From NCBI RefSeq assembly GCF_009730915.1, contig NC_052478.1, positions 21,618,387 through 21,682,386 on the forward strand: a stretch of 64,000 nucleotides of DNA, read 5' to 3'. Every line of letters starts with the position of its first letter. Positions within the stretch are counted from its first letter, which is position 1. Below are positions 51,074 through 61,198 of the stretch, one piece after another. This stretch comes from Dioscorea cayenensis subsp. rotundata (lineage: Eukaryota > Streptophyta > Magnoliopsida > Dioscoreales > Dioscoreaceae). The notes beneath the pieces were generated by a model. It ran no database searches. It saw nothing but the letters and a program-made list of their open reading frames with translations, and was not told where the DNA came from. The translations under genes and the position numbers were made by a program.

Positions 51074-51958
51074 GACTTAATTAGTGGCGGAACCAGAACT
51101 TACCAGTAGGGAGGCTGAAGTGAAAGTGTAAAAAAATTATCAAATAAAATAATTATTTACAGTAAAAATAATTCAATAATATAACTATAATTTGAATATA
51201 CATTTAGTGAAAAAAAAAAGAACATTACTATAATTTGAACTACTATTTTTGTCATGATGTATCTTACTTTAAAAAAACAATTATGTTCAACTAGACAACT
51301 AAACAATCATTCATTCACTCTAACATGTATATTATTATATTATAACGACTAATTTATATTTGCTATGGCACATTATCAACTTAATTTTTTAAAAAATTAT
51401 TAAATTATTTTTATAAATTTTATTAATATTATTTAAAAACTTAGAATTTGAAATTTGAATGCCACATTATCAACTTAATTTTTTTCCTTAAATTTTTTAT
51501 AAAATTTAAAATTTTGGCAAACTTTTTGTAAAATAAGAAAACTTGTTAATTAGTTAAAAGTATCAAAAACTTAACATTGCAACCCATTATCAACTTTATT
51601 TATTTTTTTTAAATTATTAAATTATTTTTATAAATTTTAGTAATATTATTCTTAAATTATTATTGAAAATTTGAAATTTCAATGCCTCATTATCAATTTA
51701 ATTTTTTCCTTGAATTTTTTTAAAATTTAAAATTTCAGCAACTTTTTGAAAATAAGAAAACTTGTTTTGAATTAGTAAAAGTATCAAAAACTTAATATTG
51801 CAACCCATTATCAACTTAATTTTTTCCTTAATTTTTTTAAATTTTTTTAAATTTTCAACAATTTTTTAAAAATAGAAAAACTTGTTTTTAATTAGTAAAA
51901 AAATATAAAAAAACTCAACATTACAATCCATTGGAATTGAACCAAAGTGGGCTCTAAT

Positions 51959-52926
51959 CAGTGGCAAAACGAGAAACAAAATTTAGGAGGTGCTGAATTT
52001 AAATTTAAAAATTTTAGGAATATTATATAACTTAATTAATTCAAATTGAGACAATAATAATCAACAATTCAAAAATAAAATATACATACATCTTCAAATT
52101 TTGGTTTCATTAGGTGTAAAAAAACTTATCATATTTACATAATTAGCAAATAATTTAACTAAATGTTAAACATTAAATTGACAAATAATACAATTAAAAA
52201 AATGACTTTGCACAAATTCAAAATATATATTCATTTATTCAACAATTATTTAAAAAATAATCTATAAATAATCAATTTATTATAGTAAATAATCACAACA
52301 AATTTTCATAACAAATGGTCAAATAAATATTATACTAAATAATCACAACAAATAATCTATACAATTTTCATAACAAATGGTCAAATAAATATTTAACAGA
52401 TATCAAATAATTATTTAATAAATATCAAATATTTTTAAACAACAAAAATTACAAAAATTAAAAAAATTAATTCAGATATAAAAATAAATTTTAAAAAATA
52501 CATAATAAGTCTATATAATGAAAGATAAAATATAAACTCGAAAGTTGGAAGAGATTGAGCAAAGAAAGAAAACTCACGAATACAATGATTGGTTTTAGAG
52601 ATTTTGAAATAGCAATAGTATTTTTTTATAGGTTTATTTTTATATTTATTATTAATATTTTTTACATTAATATCCTAAAAAATTGATAATAATGTATTGA
52701 TAAGTTCAATAAAAAATATATCTAAATATAAAATTTTAAAACAAAATATTTGAAGATCCATGTTTTTGGTTAGCCATATTATTTATTATGGTCACCCAAC
52801 ATCAATTTTATTTAATATAATAATATTATTATTTTTATTTAATTTATTTTAAATATTATAGGTATAATTTTGAAAAAATAAATAAATAATATCACTTTCC
52901 ATACAAATGATAATTATTAATATTGT

Positions 52927-52961
<35 letters not shown>

Positions 52962-53009
52962 CAAGGGGGTGCTTGAGCACACCCTTGCCCCCCTCTAAAT
53001 CCACCATTA
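51959..53009. mobile_element. Nested hAT-like element
   Basis: Begins CAGTGGCAAAAC and ends with TCCACCATTA, whose complement TAATGGTGGA resembles the start. The exact 8-base duplication GCTCTAAT lies at 51951-51958 and 53010-53017. The body is AT-rich with a (TA)n tract at 52931-52958 and no ORF. It inserted into the larger element at 51082-53580. Confidence 0.8.
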
Positions 53010-53058
53010 GCTCTAATAATCAAACTCTCACCAACCACTCAAGCACATTAACAATACA

Positions 53059-53308
53059 TGGAGGTAGAACCAATAAAGATTTCTTTTTCGATTCATCTGT
53101 GGAGTTGAATACCTCATTCAAGAATTTTTTTCATCAAATTTGTAGGAATCAATATAAAAGGCAAATCTCCTATGATACACCAGATCTGGCTCGATTATTG
53201 ATAGAGTGAATAGATCTGCCATTTCTTGAAATCTCTCTTCTGAAAATGGATTTTTGTTCAAAAATGAAATCTTATTGGAATTGTCCATATCTGGTTCATC
53301 CATGTGAA
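53059..53308 (-). pseudogene. ycf2: Nuclear plastid DNA: ycf2 fragment
   Basis: The minus-strand translation carries the plastid Ycf2 wording [33 protein letters not shown] and, after a frameshift, FLNEVFNS and [10 protein letters not shown]. About 250 bases only, with substitutions and a frame break, so a non-functional nuclear copy of plastid DNA inside a transposon. Confidence 0.85.
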
Positions 53309-53311
53309 TTT

Positions 53312-53443
53312 TCGATATTCCTTTTATTTCTCATCAAATGAATGGCATCTTCTGAAATCCTAGCTATTCTTAGCATGATATTGGGGAATCTCATTGCTAT
53401 TACTCAAACAAGCATGAAATGTATGCTTGCATATTCGTCTATG
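53312..53443 (+). pseudogene. ndhB: Nuclear plastid DNA: ndhB fragment
   Basis: The plus strand matches plastid ndhB: SNEWHLL, then (after a short deletion) [20 protein letters not shown] and MLAYSS. It abuts the ycf2 fragment directly, although the two lie apart in plastid genomes, so the insertion is a chimera or was rearranged after insertion. Confidence 0.85.
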
Positions 53444-53631
53444 GATTACTAAATACAAACAAAACAATATCTAACATTAATATATATATATATAAACTAA
53501 CTTCATGGGTGCCGGAAAGCAACCTCACCGGAGCAGAGGGGGGCTTCAGCCCCAGCTCACCGCCCTTGGTTCCGCCCTTGGACTTAATATGCTACTTGAG
53601 CATTTCAAGAGTGCATCAATGAGTGGATAAG

Positions 53632-55050
53632 GGGTAAATATTACTGTTGGTCACCAAATTATACCCGATTATCAGTTTGAGTACCACATTTTGATTTGTA
53701 TCAAAATGGTCTCCCAATCTTCATTTCATTTCAAAAAGATGCTTCCCAGAGGTTTCCGGTGAGTTTATTCTGATGTGGATGCCGGCAATCCAATGTGGTT
53801 GTCGGATTTTCACATCACCTGCCTAGTAGCATGTGCCACGTGGATCATAATGCCACATGTGCATTACTAAAGCCACTTCAACCCCCTTCTTCTTCTTCAT
53901 CTTCATCTTCATCTTCTTTCTCCTTCTCCATCTCTTACATTCAAGAATCCCGAGAATCCAGAATGTGCTGAACTGCAAGTGCTCTATGAGGGTGTGATCC
54001 AGTTATGAAAGCAACCGATCTGAAGTTTGTATTCAAAGCTTGCTTTGCTTCAGTGGGAATTACGAGCACATCGTCACAAATTAAAGTTATGAAGATGGCT
54101 GAACATCATTCACATTGTTTTTTTGCATTTACTTTTTGCTTATCGTGTCTATTTTTTGTAAAATTACTTCAATGTAGTTGATATGCCTTGAGCACAATTA
54201 TTGATCTAATAATATCCCTAAAATGTTTGCGTGACATTTTTTTCTTTTCAAAGTGAAAAGTGTTGTGAAGTTGTTAAAGAGACATTAAAATTTATATTAA
54301 TATCTTTTATATAAACCTTGGTAATTACTTAAATTTAAAAAGCACAAAAAAACCTCGAAAAACTAATCAGAAAGATATACATAATATGTTGGGGCTTTCT
54401 TCTCAAGGATCTTGATCTCCCAGTCCAGAGCCATAAGGCTTTCTTCCTCCCTATCTAACTTCCCTGATAGTTCAATGTGGTTTCTTTCCTTCCAGTGCGC
54501 TCCTGTTTTTGAGAGATAGATCACTCACAGTTCAGCACCCTCCTCTCCTTAGTGTTTCCATGGACTTGCTTTGGATTCTCATGATTCTTGAATGTGAGAG
54601 ATGAAAAGGAGAAATAAGAAGGATTTGGATTATCAAGATTCTCAGATTTGAGAGATGAAAAGGAAGAAGAAGAAGACTTGCTCTGGATTCTCTTGATTCT
54701 TGAACGTGAGAGATGAAAAGGAGTAAGAAGAAAGATTTGGATTATCAAGATTCTCATATTTGAGAGATGAAGAAGAAGAAGAAGAAGAAGAAGAAAGGGG
54801 CTGACATGGCTTTAGTAATGCATATGTGGCATTATGATCCATGTGGCACATGCCACTGGGCAGGTGATGTGGAAATCCGGCAATCACGTTGGATTTCCGG
54901 TGTCCACGTCAGAATAAACTCATCGGAAATCTTTGAGCAACGTCTTTTTGAAACGAAATGAAGATTGGGGAATTATTTTGATACAAATCAAAATGTGGTA
55001 TTCAAACTGATAATTGGGTATAATTTGGTGACCAACAGTAATATTTACCC
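53632..55050. mobile_element. Mutator-like foldback element, about 1.4 kb
   Basis: Begins GGGTAAATATTACTGTTGG and ends with the inverse; the ends mirror each other for about 250-300 bases with few mismatches, up to opposing TTC/GAA triplet runs. An exact 9-base duplication GTGGATAAG at 53623-53631 and 55051-55059 is the Mutator signature. The centre holds a tandem repeat (54530-54770) of GATTCTTGAATGTGAGAGAT-type units. No transposase. It shares the GGGTAAAT terminus with the MITE at 37392. Confidence 0.92.
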
Positions 55051-55059
55051 GTGGATAAG

Positions 55060-55334
55060 ACACAAAGACCGTTTGTCTATCTAGTTTGCAAGTATGGCAT
55101 GACTTGGTATATTGCTGGAAGATTTTGAGAGTGCATCGATGAGTGTCTGAGACAGAAGGCTGTCTTCCTGTCTGTCAAATTTATAAATATGATATAACTT
55201 GATATGCTACTCGAGGATTCCTTAACTTTCATCGTTGTCATTTAAAGCTTATATTTATGATTAAACTCATCCATATCTATATAAGCACTTGTTCCAGCAA
55301 GAAGCATGCATACTCTAAACCATTCATGTTTGCC

Positions 55335-55372
<38 letters not shown>

Positions 55373-56312
55373 CGTTTGTTTGTATATTTATAGCGAAAAA
55401 TCACTTAGAAATATTCTATAAAAAAATTAGTCTATCATTATTTTTTTATCTCTTAAATGCTTTCAGGTGGAAACATGATTATGCAAAAGTCAACAGTTTT
55501 TTCCTTGATTCAATACCTAATAATAGTAATATATATTTAATCTTAATTTTATCCCCAAAATTCACTATTCATTCAGGTTTGCCTTAATTGGATATTTGGC
55601 CTGCTATGATTGGAAGAATAAATGAAATATGATATGAATCGGTGCTGATACATGTTAACATATGTTTGATCTTTTGGATTTGTCGACAAGTGCGCTAGTT
55701 TATGTTAATAACAAACTTTGAGAAAAAATAAAATAAAATTTGTTATGTGTGCATTTTAATTAATCTAATCTAACAAATTAATTAATGTAATTTATATAGA
55801 TAATAAATATTTCACATTAAGGTTTGGATGAGTAATGCCATTATTTACTTCCTAAAAACTTGATAATATTTGCTTTAACTTTAAAATTCACTAGGTTAAA
55901 AATTAAGTAATTATTTTTGAAAAAAATATCTAAGATTAAAATTGATCATTTTCTCTCTTTACGTCATAACTATAAAAAAAAATAAAAAATAAAAAATTAT
56001 GATTCGGATGGTCTTGGTAAAATTATTCAAATAAAAAGCCTAATGATGTTATTATGATCGCTACAACAAATATATTAATATTAAACATTGATTTTTTTAA
56101 ATATAAAAATATAATTATATAAAAACTTTTTTTGACAAAATATTAACAAATCAAAGATGTGCACAGATGTGAAATTACTATTCTCAACACCACATGCTTT
56201 TTCACCTTGTGTGAGCATTTGCGCGAGTTGAGTTTCAAACTAGACTCTTCAGCATAAACTCAAATGCATTACATAAAAAATATGATATCAATAGACGAAG
56301 AAGTTGTTGCCA
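55060..56312. other. AT-rich intergenic DNA, no gene seen
   Basis: The first 160 bases finish the interrupted 100-bp tandem repeat. The rest is AT-rich with a (TA)n tract near 55336-55372 and no supportable gene. Confidence 0.6.
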
Positions 56313-56805
56313 ACTATATAAAAACTTTGCTATTCATTTTGTGTTATTTTATATTAAACTGATTTTTCAAATAATGTTTTTAATGAAGTAAATTTATTCA
56401 ATTTTATTTTGTAATCCGCAGAGTTATAACCTTCTGTGTTCATTAAAATCAACAAAATAAAAAAATTATTAAGTTAAATAAATAACAACAATCCCTATGA
56501 CTGATTTTTTAATCATTGATTCATTATTCATCTAAACTTATGTTCATCATAATACCATAGTTGAAATTACTGCTCTATAATTATTCAGTGGTAAATGAAA
56601 TTGACCATCATTTAAGCTCAAATTATAGTTATGTCACTTGACATATTAATTCATATATATTTTTTTAAAAAAAAATATAACAATTATTGTGTACATGTTA
56701 CCACACCATCAAATTTTAAAATTTTATGTAATTTATAATGGAGACTAATAAGATTTGTCACATCAAGTATTTTCTATAAAAAATAAAATGAATAAATATA
56801 TAAAT
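56313..56805 (+). repeat. Left copy of a 0.5 kb direct repeat flanking the viral segment
   Basis: Shares a long diverged match with 62760-63290: AATGTTTTTAATGA, GAAATTACTGCT.TATAATTATT, GTGGTAAATG and TCACTTGACATAT in the same order and spacing. The two copies bracket the pararetrovirus-like region. Confidence 0.75.
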
Positions 56806-56934
56806 GGTAGAACGATGATAAGCATATTACTCACTAGAGTTGATACTAAATTTTGAGGAATACAAAAAGTTATTATTCTTTAAGTCTACCGTTCTTGAAG
56901 CCTATGAAATGCAACAAGAGGGGAGCCTAGGAGT

Positions 56935-57147
56935 CTAGGAGCAATCTAAACTATAACCTAAAGGTTCCGTACTTGTGTACGGGCCATAATCTTCATATTT
57001 ATCTCTAATTTCTCTTAGAATGAGATATAATAATTCTAATTGGTGGTATAAATTTAAACTATTCTGTGAGTCTATTTCTAGAATGTATTGGGAATATTTG
57101 TAAAGATAAATATTTCTAATATAATTATAGAGTTCTTCTAAAACCAT
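56935..57147 (-). CDS. Small viral-like ORF D (70 residues)
   Basis: Starts at 57147 in a TAATG overlap with the stop of ORF C, an arrangement suited to termination-reinitiation. It encodes 70 residues rich in Leu, Ile and Tyr with many charged residues (ELYNYIRNIY, LREIRDKYEDY), probably helical. I recognise no family. Confidence 0.45.
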   Translation of the reverse strand: MVLEELYNYIRNIYLYKYSQYILEIDSQNSLNLYHQLELLYLILREIRDKYEDYGPYTSTEPLGYSLDCS

Positions 57148-57269
57148 TAAACAAAATATTTTAAGATGAAATATGCAGAGACTATTGTTAATAATAACCT
57201 TGCTAAAATATAAGTTCTAAAAAGGAAGAGTATAGAAATTAATACTATGAGTACTCTTACTAGTTCCAT
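57147..57269 (-). CDS. Small viral-like ORF C (40 residues, hydrophobic)
   Basis: Starts MELVRVL, almost entirely hydrophobic with scattered Arg; it could span a membrane. Its ATG lies three bases (TCC) after the stop of ORF B, and its stop overlaps the ATG of ORF D. It shares its first four codons and the preceding 30 or so bases with ORF B. Confidence 0.4.
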   Translation of the reverse strand: MELVRVLIVLISILFLFRTYILARLLLTIVSAYFILKYFV

Positions 57270-57272
57270 GGA

Positions 57273-57398
57273 TTATAGCCGTAGCGAAACCCAAGGGAAC
57301 GTATAATTAATTACTAGATATCCTACTATGTTATATATAATAGGAACCAAATTTAAATTTGCAGAATTTAAATCTATTATCATATCTACTAGTTCCAT
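57273..57398 (-). CDS. Small viral-like ORF B (41 residues, hydrophobic)
   Basis: Starts MELVDMI and ends FPWVSLRL. Its ATG lies three bases after the stop of ORF A. The segment covering the end of one ORF and the start of the next (TTTCGCTACGG, TAATCCATGGAACTAGTA) occurs at both the A/B and B/C joints, so the chain probably grew by tandem duplication. Confidence 0.4.
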   Translation of the reverse strand: MELVDMIIDLNSANLNLVPIIYNIVGYLVINYTFPWVSLRL

Positions 57399-57401
57399 GG
57401 A

Positions 57402-57581
57402 TTATTGCCGTAGCGAAACCCAAAGGAGCTTAAGAGTAATAGCTATATTGCTTACTAGATTATTTATAGTAGAAGCGAAATTTAAAGGAACAGCTGCTTT
57501 AATAGCTATAAAAAGAACTACTCTTATTGCTGAAATTAAAACTATCTCTAGTATTACAGTAGGATCTAATAGAAGATACAT
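57402..57581 (-). CDS. Small viral-like ORF A (59 residues, hydrophobic)
   Basis: First ORF after the primer-binding site, starting MYLLLDPT and ending LLWVSLRQ. Largely hydrophobic (ILEIVLISAI, VVLFIAIKAAV) with the look of one or two membrane helices. No family recognised. Confidence 0.4.
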   Translation of the reverse strand: MYLLLDPTVILEIVLISAIRVVLFIAIKAAVPLNFASTINNLVSNIAITLKLLWVSLRQ

Positions 57582-57663
57582 AATTTGAAAATTCCTTACT
57601 CAGCACTCAGAAAAATTTCTATTAAAATAATCCTTGTCTCTCCTTTTCTTTCCTTTAGTCACT

Positions 57664-57680
57664 CCTTACCTCTGATAACA
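57664..57680 (-). promoter_or_regulatory. Primer-binding site-like sequence (tRNA-Met type)
   Basis: The minus strand reads TGTTATCAGAGGTAAGG. The first 12 bases match the plant initiator tRNA-Met primer site TGGTATCAGAGC at 10 positions. It lies about 490 bases after the predicted transcript start and 83 bases before ORF A, as in pararetrovirus leaders. Confidence 0.55.
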
Positions 57681-58151
57681 ACTTCTCATGTTACCAAGCA
57701 TCAGCTTTTCTCCTGTTTTTCTAATGTTTATGAAAATCATTTATTATAATATCTCCTTGGCATCATACATACGCTACTTTTTCCCCTTCACACGGCTTCC
57801 TTGCCTTTCAACGGGTACTTATTCGCCGGTCCTTTAGCCAAAGAAGACATATAATAAAAGATTACATACCTTAAGCATAACAGGATACTAAGCATGTCTG
57901 CTCTTCACTGCGATGGAGTGGTTATCTTCACCATATCACTGGAATGGTTAGAGGAAACCCATTCTTTCCAAGAACCCATCAAGGATTATTTTAACAGAAC
58001 CTCCTTTTCCCTTTCGGGAAAGAGACTTAAGCTACCATATAAGAAATTAAAGGGATTATAGAACTATTTTAAACTACTTACTAACTTCTACTAAAGAAAG
58101 AGACTAACTTTTAGAAATTTGCACAAGAGGATTTCTTTGGAGAACTCAAGC

Positions 58152-58157
58152 TTTTAT
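58152..58157 (-). terminator. Poly(A) signal AATAAA of the viral-like leader
   Basis: AATAAA (minus strand) lies about 40 bases after the TATA box, just after the expected cap site. Pararetroviruses place this signal near the 5' end of the RNA so that transcripts become terminally redundant. Confidence 0.45.
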
Positions 58158-58195
58158 TCAAAACTTCGCACACATATCTTCCATACAAGAGTCTG

Positions 58196-58203
58196 CTTAT
58201 ATA
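58196..58203 (-). promoter_or_regulatory. TATA box of the pararetrovirus-like promoter
   Basis: TATATAAG on the minus strand within CTGCTTGTCTATATAAGCAG, itself a short inverted repeat. The solo LTR lies only about 60 bases upstream of it, separating it from the terminal ORF and from any enhancer there. Confidence 0.55.
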
Positions 58204-58265
58204 GACAAGCAGAGATATTACAAAGACTAGAATACCCCTTAATTTCTATCACAAAGAGGGGTAAT

Positions 58266-61051
58266 TGTCACACCCACCCCTTCCACCGAGGTAAATGTGG
58301 CACCCATCAGTTAAAAATCCCTTTTAACTGGAAACTGACGCCTCTCAAAAACCAAATCAAACTTACAAATCACATTTTACAACTTCACACCAACTACAGG
58401 TTCAAATACATAAATATCATGAATACAATAACTCAAATTTGCGGGTACAACCGCTACAAGATCACAACAACAATAAATAAAAAAAGAAAGGAAGAAGGAC
58501 CCATCGCAATCCCCGGACTCAACCTCGACTAGCTCTATAGTCGATCAGTGCAATCTAGGGTCCCTGCCTCCTGCAGTCTACAAAGACATTCAGTTGGTCG
58601 GTAGTGGCTTAATAATTTCAAATACTTAAATACAGTATATATAAAGTATATAAATACCAACTTCTCAAATAATTTTCCAACTTTTCCAAAATACCAGAAT
58701 TCTAGCAAAATACATTTTTAAAGAACTTTTGAAACATAAATTCAACATAGATCAACATCAATTTGATTTTCTCAGAAAACACAAATTTTGTGAGAGACTG
58801 CCCTCATCACAATTCAAAAATAACATAAATTTCAAATTCAAAATAAAGCAATACCCAACACTCACCCAGCATAACATGGTCTAGAAAACTCTCTAAACCT
58901 TCGCCGTGGTCGGCTAGGTTCGAGCCGTCAAGGAACTCAAGTCCTTAACGCTGACCCATCGGGTTCACCGGTCCGTGCACTCCCGCTCTACCCGATGAAT
59001 ATTCGACCGTGGCCTCCGCCTCCCACCGAACCGGCCCTCGTAGAAATCAATACTCGGGTCCACCACGCCACCTCTAAAGGTCGGCCCTGGGGACCCACTA
59101 CTCGCAGAGTCGGGCCTTAGCCCGTCACCATCCAAACCATCAAGTAAATACAAACGAATAATACCATCTCGTATAAATCATAACACGTGATCCTTTTCCG
59201 AGACAAGTATTCACATCACGGAAATAAACATTATTTTTCCACGAAGCCAATGCCAAAAAGTATAACAATGCATAATACCAAGAAAGATCCATGATACCAT
59301 TCCTATACCGAGAATGAAAACCAATTCCACAAATATCATTTTCAGAAAAACATTTTTAATACGCCGACATGATTTCCCAAATCATTCCAAATCAAAAGCA
59401 AAGATATGTACCCATCCAAAAATAAATACATGAATTGAATAATTAAATCACGTATGCATGTATTTCCACTATTCACAAATACGTATAATTATACAAAACC
59501 GATGTATCAATACTGGGTTATCATGGCACATCGTAGGAAAAATAAATATAAGTATATTTTCACCTTTATACGCTAATTAAACATGATAAAATGAAATACT
59601 TAAACATTTATTTCCAAAATACTAGCCATTAAACAATTATTTCAAAATAATGATAATAATTTATTTATTTAAAAATAATAGCCACTACCAACTCACTCGG
59701 TGTCCTTGGGTTCCTTGCTAGACTCGAACTCCCTCCCAAGACCGAACAACACCTAATAGAATAATATAATAAAAAAATAAATAACATATTTAAACTCAAA
59801 AGAAAAATACAAAAAAATAATAATCAACTCTCTATTGGGCCCACTCACTCCAATCGGTTAAAACCCGATCTCGCATAGTCCAATTGGCTTTCAGTTGTAT
59901 TTAAACCAACTCGGCTTTAGACTAAACACAGCTAAACCAATCTGAACCAATCTTAATTCTCCCGAACCAAGCTTAATTGCACTGAACCAAACTCAATTTC
60001 ATCTGAACCAGCTGAACCAATTCAATTCTTATTCAAAAATCCATTGAACCAACTTGGTTCAGTCCAAAAACCCTTAACCTAAAAATCAACTCGAACCAAA
60101 CCCTAACCCATTTCAACTGATTTGATCAAGCCCAACTCAACCAAATCAACTTGGCTAAACCCAACCAATTCCAATCCAACCATCATCATTAACACCTTAA
60201 TCATCGTAATAATCAACTTAATTAACTAAACTAAACCCTAATCTCGATACTACGATGAATTGCTACGAAAGAAACCGAAAAATCTCATCCTCCATTTCAA
60301 GCAATTTCAACTCAAATACAAGATTTTTTCCAAATAACTTCAAGCATTCATCATCCATCAACAACAAACCATGATTATTTCTACTCAAATCTATCATTTT
60401 CTTCATCAAATAACCAATATATACATATATACATGCATACATACATCCATGCCAAAAATAATACAAGGAGCCTCTTACTAAAGCCAAGTCATCCCTCCCA
60501 TGAGCTTCCCTCCCGACGATCTCCAAGCTTTTTTTCTCTTTAAAAACCTCTAATTTCTCTCTCATTTCTTCATTTTTAACTCTCGGGTTATCGTGAGCAA
60601 AATGGTGGGAAGAAGATGAACAACACAAGCTCTAGATTTTTTTCTCTCAATTAACTCTTCAGCCAAAATTCACTTTTTAGTCCCTGAAAACATAATTTCT
60701 TACAAAAAGTCCCTGAAAAACTCCCAAAATGGTCCTTGAATTATGAAATAGTATTCTTAAAAAGGTCCTTTCAAATTATCCAATGGTCCCTGGATTTTAA
60801 CACAATATTTCAAAAAGATCCTCCATCTTACCTTTTCAGTCCTTTATTTTTCAGAAATATTTTATATCAATCCTTTTTTTCTATTACTCTTTAACCCAAA
60901 AATCTTTTTAAAAACTTTTTACACTTAGGGTCCTTATTCTTTCCACTTGGGGTTTCTCAACAAGATTACTCTGTAGAAAAATCTTACTGCAACTGTAGTA
61001 ATACCCTAAATATATTTTTTCAGTAATTATCCAAAGGTTCATGGTATTACA
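58266..61051. mobile_element. Solo LTR of a retrotransposon, 2786 bp
   Basis: Starts TGTCACACCC and ends GGTATTACA, with the canonical TG...CA termini, and is flanked by an exact 5-base duplication GTAAT at 58261-58265 and 61052-61056. No gag-pol and no second LTR are present, so it is a solo LTR left by recombination; the length suits plant Ty3/gypsy LTRs. It contains a GC-rich segment (about 58900-59150), a run of AACCAA-type repeats (59880-60180) and a 121-codon minus-strand frame (60628-60263) without recognised motifs. Confidence 0.88.
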
Positions 61052-61198
61052 GTAATATTGGAAAGTAAGAAAAAGTACAAGTAATAGGCATCATAGCCTA
61101 TTTTAAACTGTGCTTTTTCTTTCCTTGCAAGACAAGCAAACATTATTTAATTTTTACATAGTACAAACTTGATAAGAAGGAATAAAGTAGCATCATGT

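Larger units (their letters stand above)
51082..53580. mobile_element. hAT-like element carrying a second element and plastid DNA
   Basis: The ends TAGTGGCGGAACCAG and (inverted) CAAGGGCGGAACCAA match well. They are flanked by an exact 8-base duplication GACTTAAT at 51074-51081 and 53581-53588, a hAT signature. Its left arm (about 51370-51900) is a tandem repeat of AT-rich units containing CCATTATCAACTTAATTTTT. Within it lie a second hAT-like element (51959-53009) and a plastid insertion (53059-53443). No transposase was found, so it is non-autonomous. Confidence 0.85.

Noticed and set aside
54521-54961. Poly-Ser and poly-Lys open frames near 54.5-55.0 kb
   Set aside because: They are GAA/TTC triplet repeats and stem arms of the Mutator-like element.
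56935-58265. Reading the TATA, AATAAA and primer-site block as the 5' LTR of a retrotransposon
   Set aside because: No CA terminus precedes the primer site, no second LTR or gag-pol is present, and the coupled short ORFs fit pararetroviruses better; not fully excluded.
60263-60628. 121-codon minus-strand frame as a host gene
   Set aside because: It lies wholly within the solo LTR and has no recognised domain.
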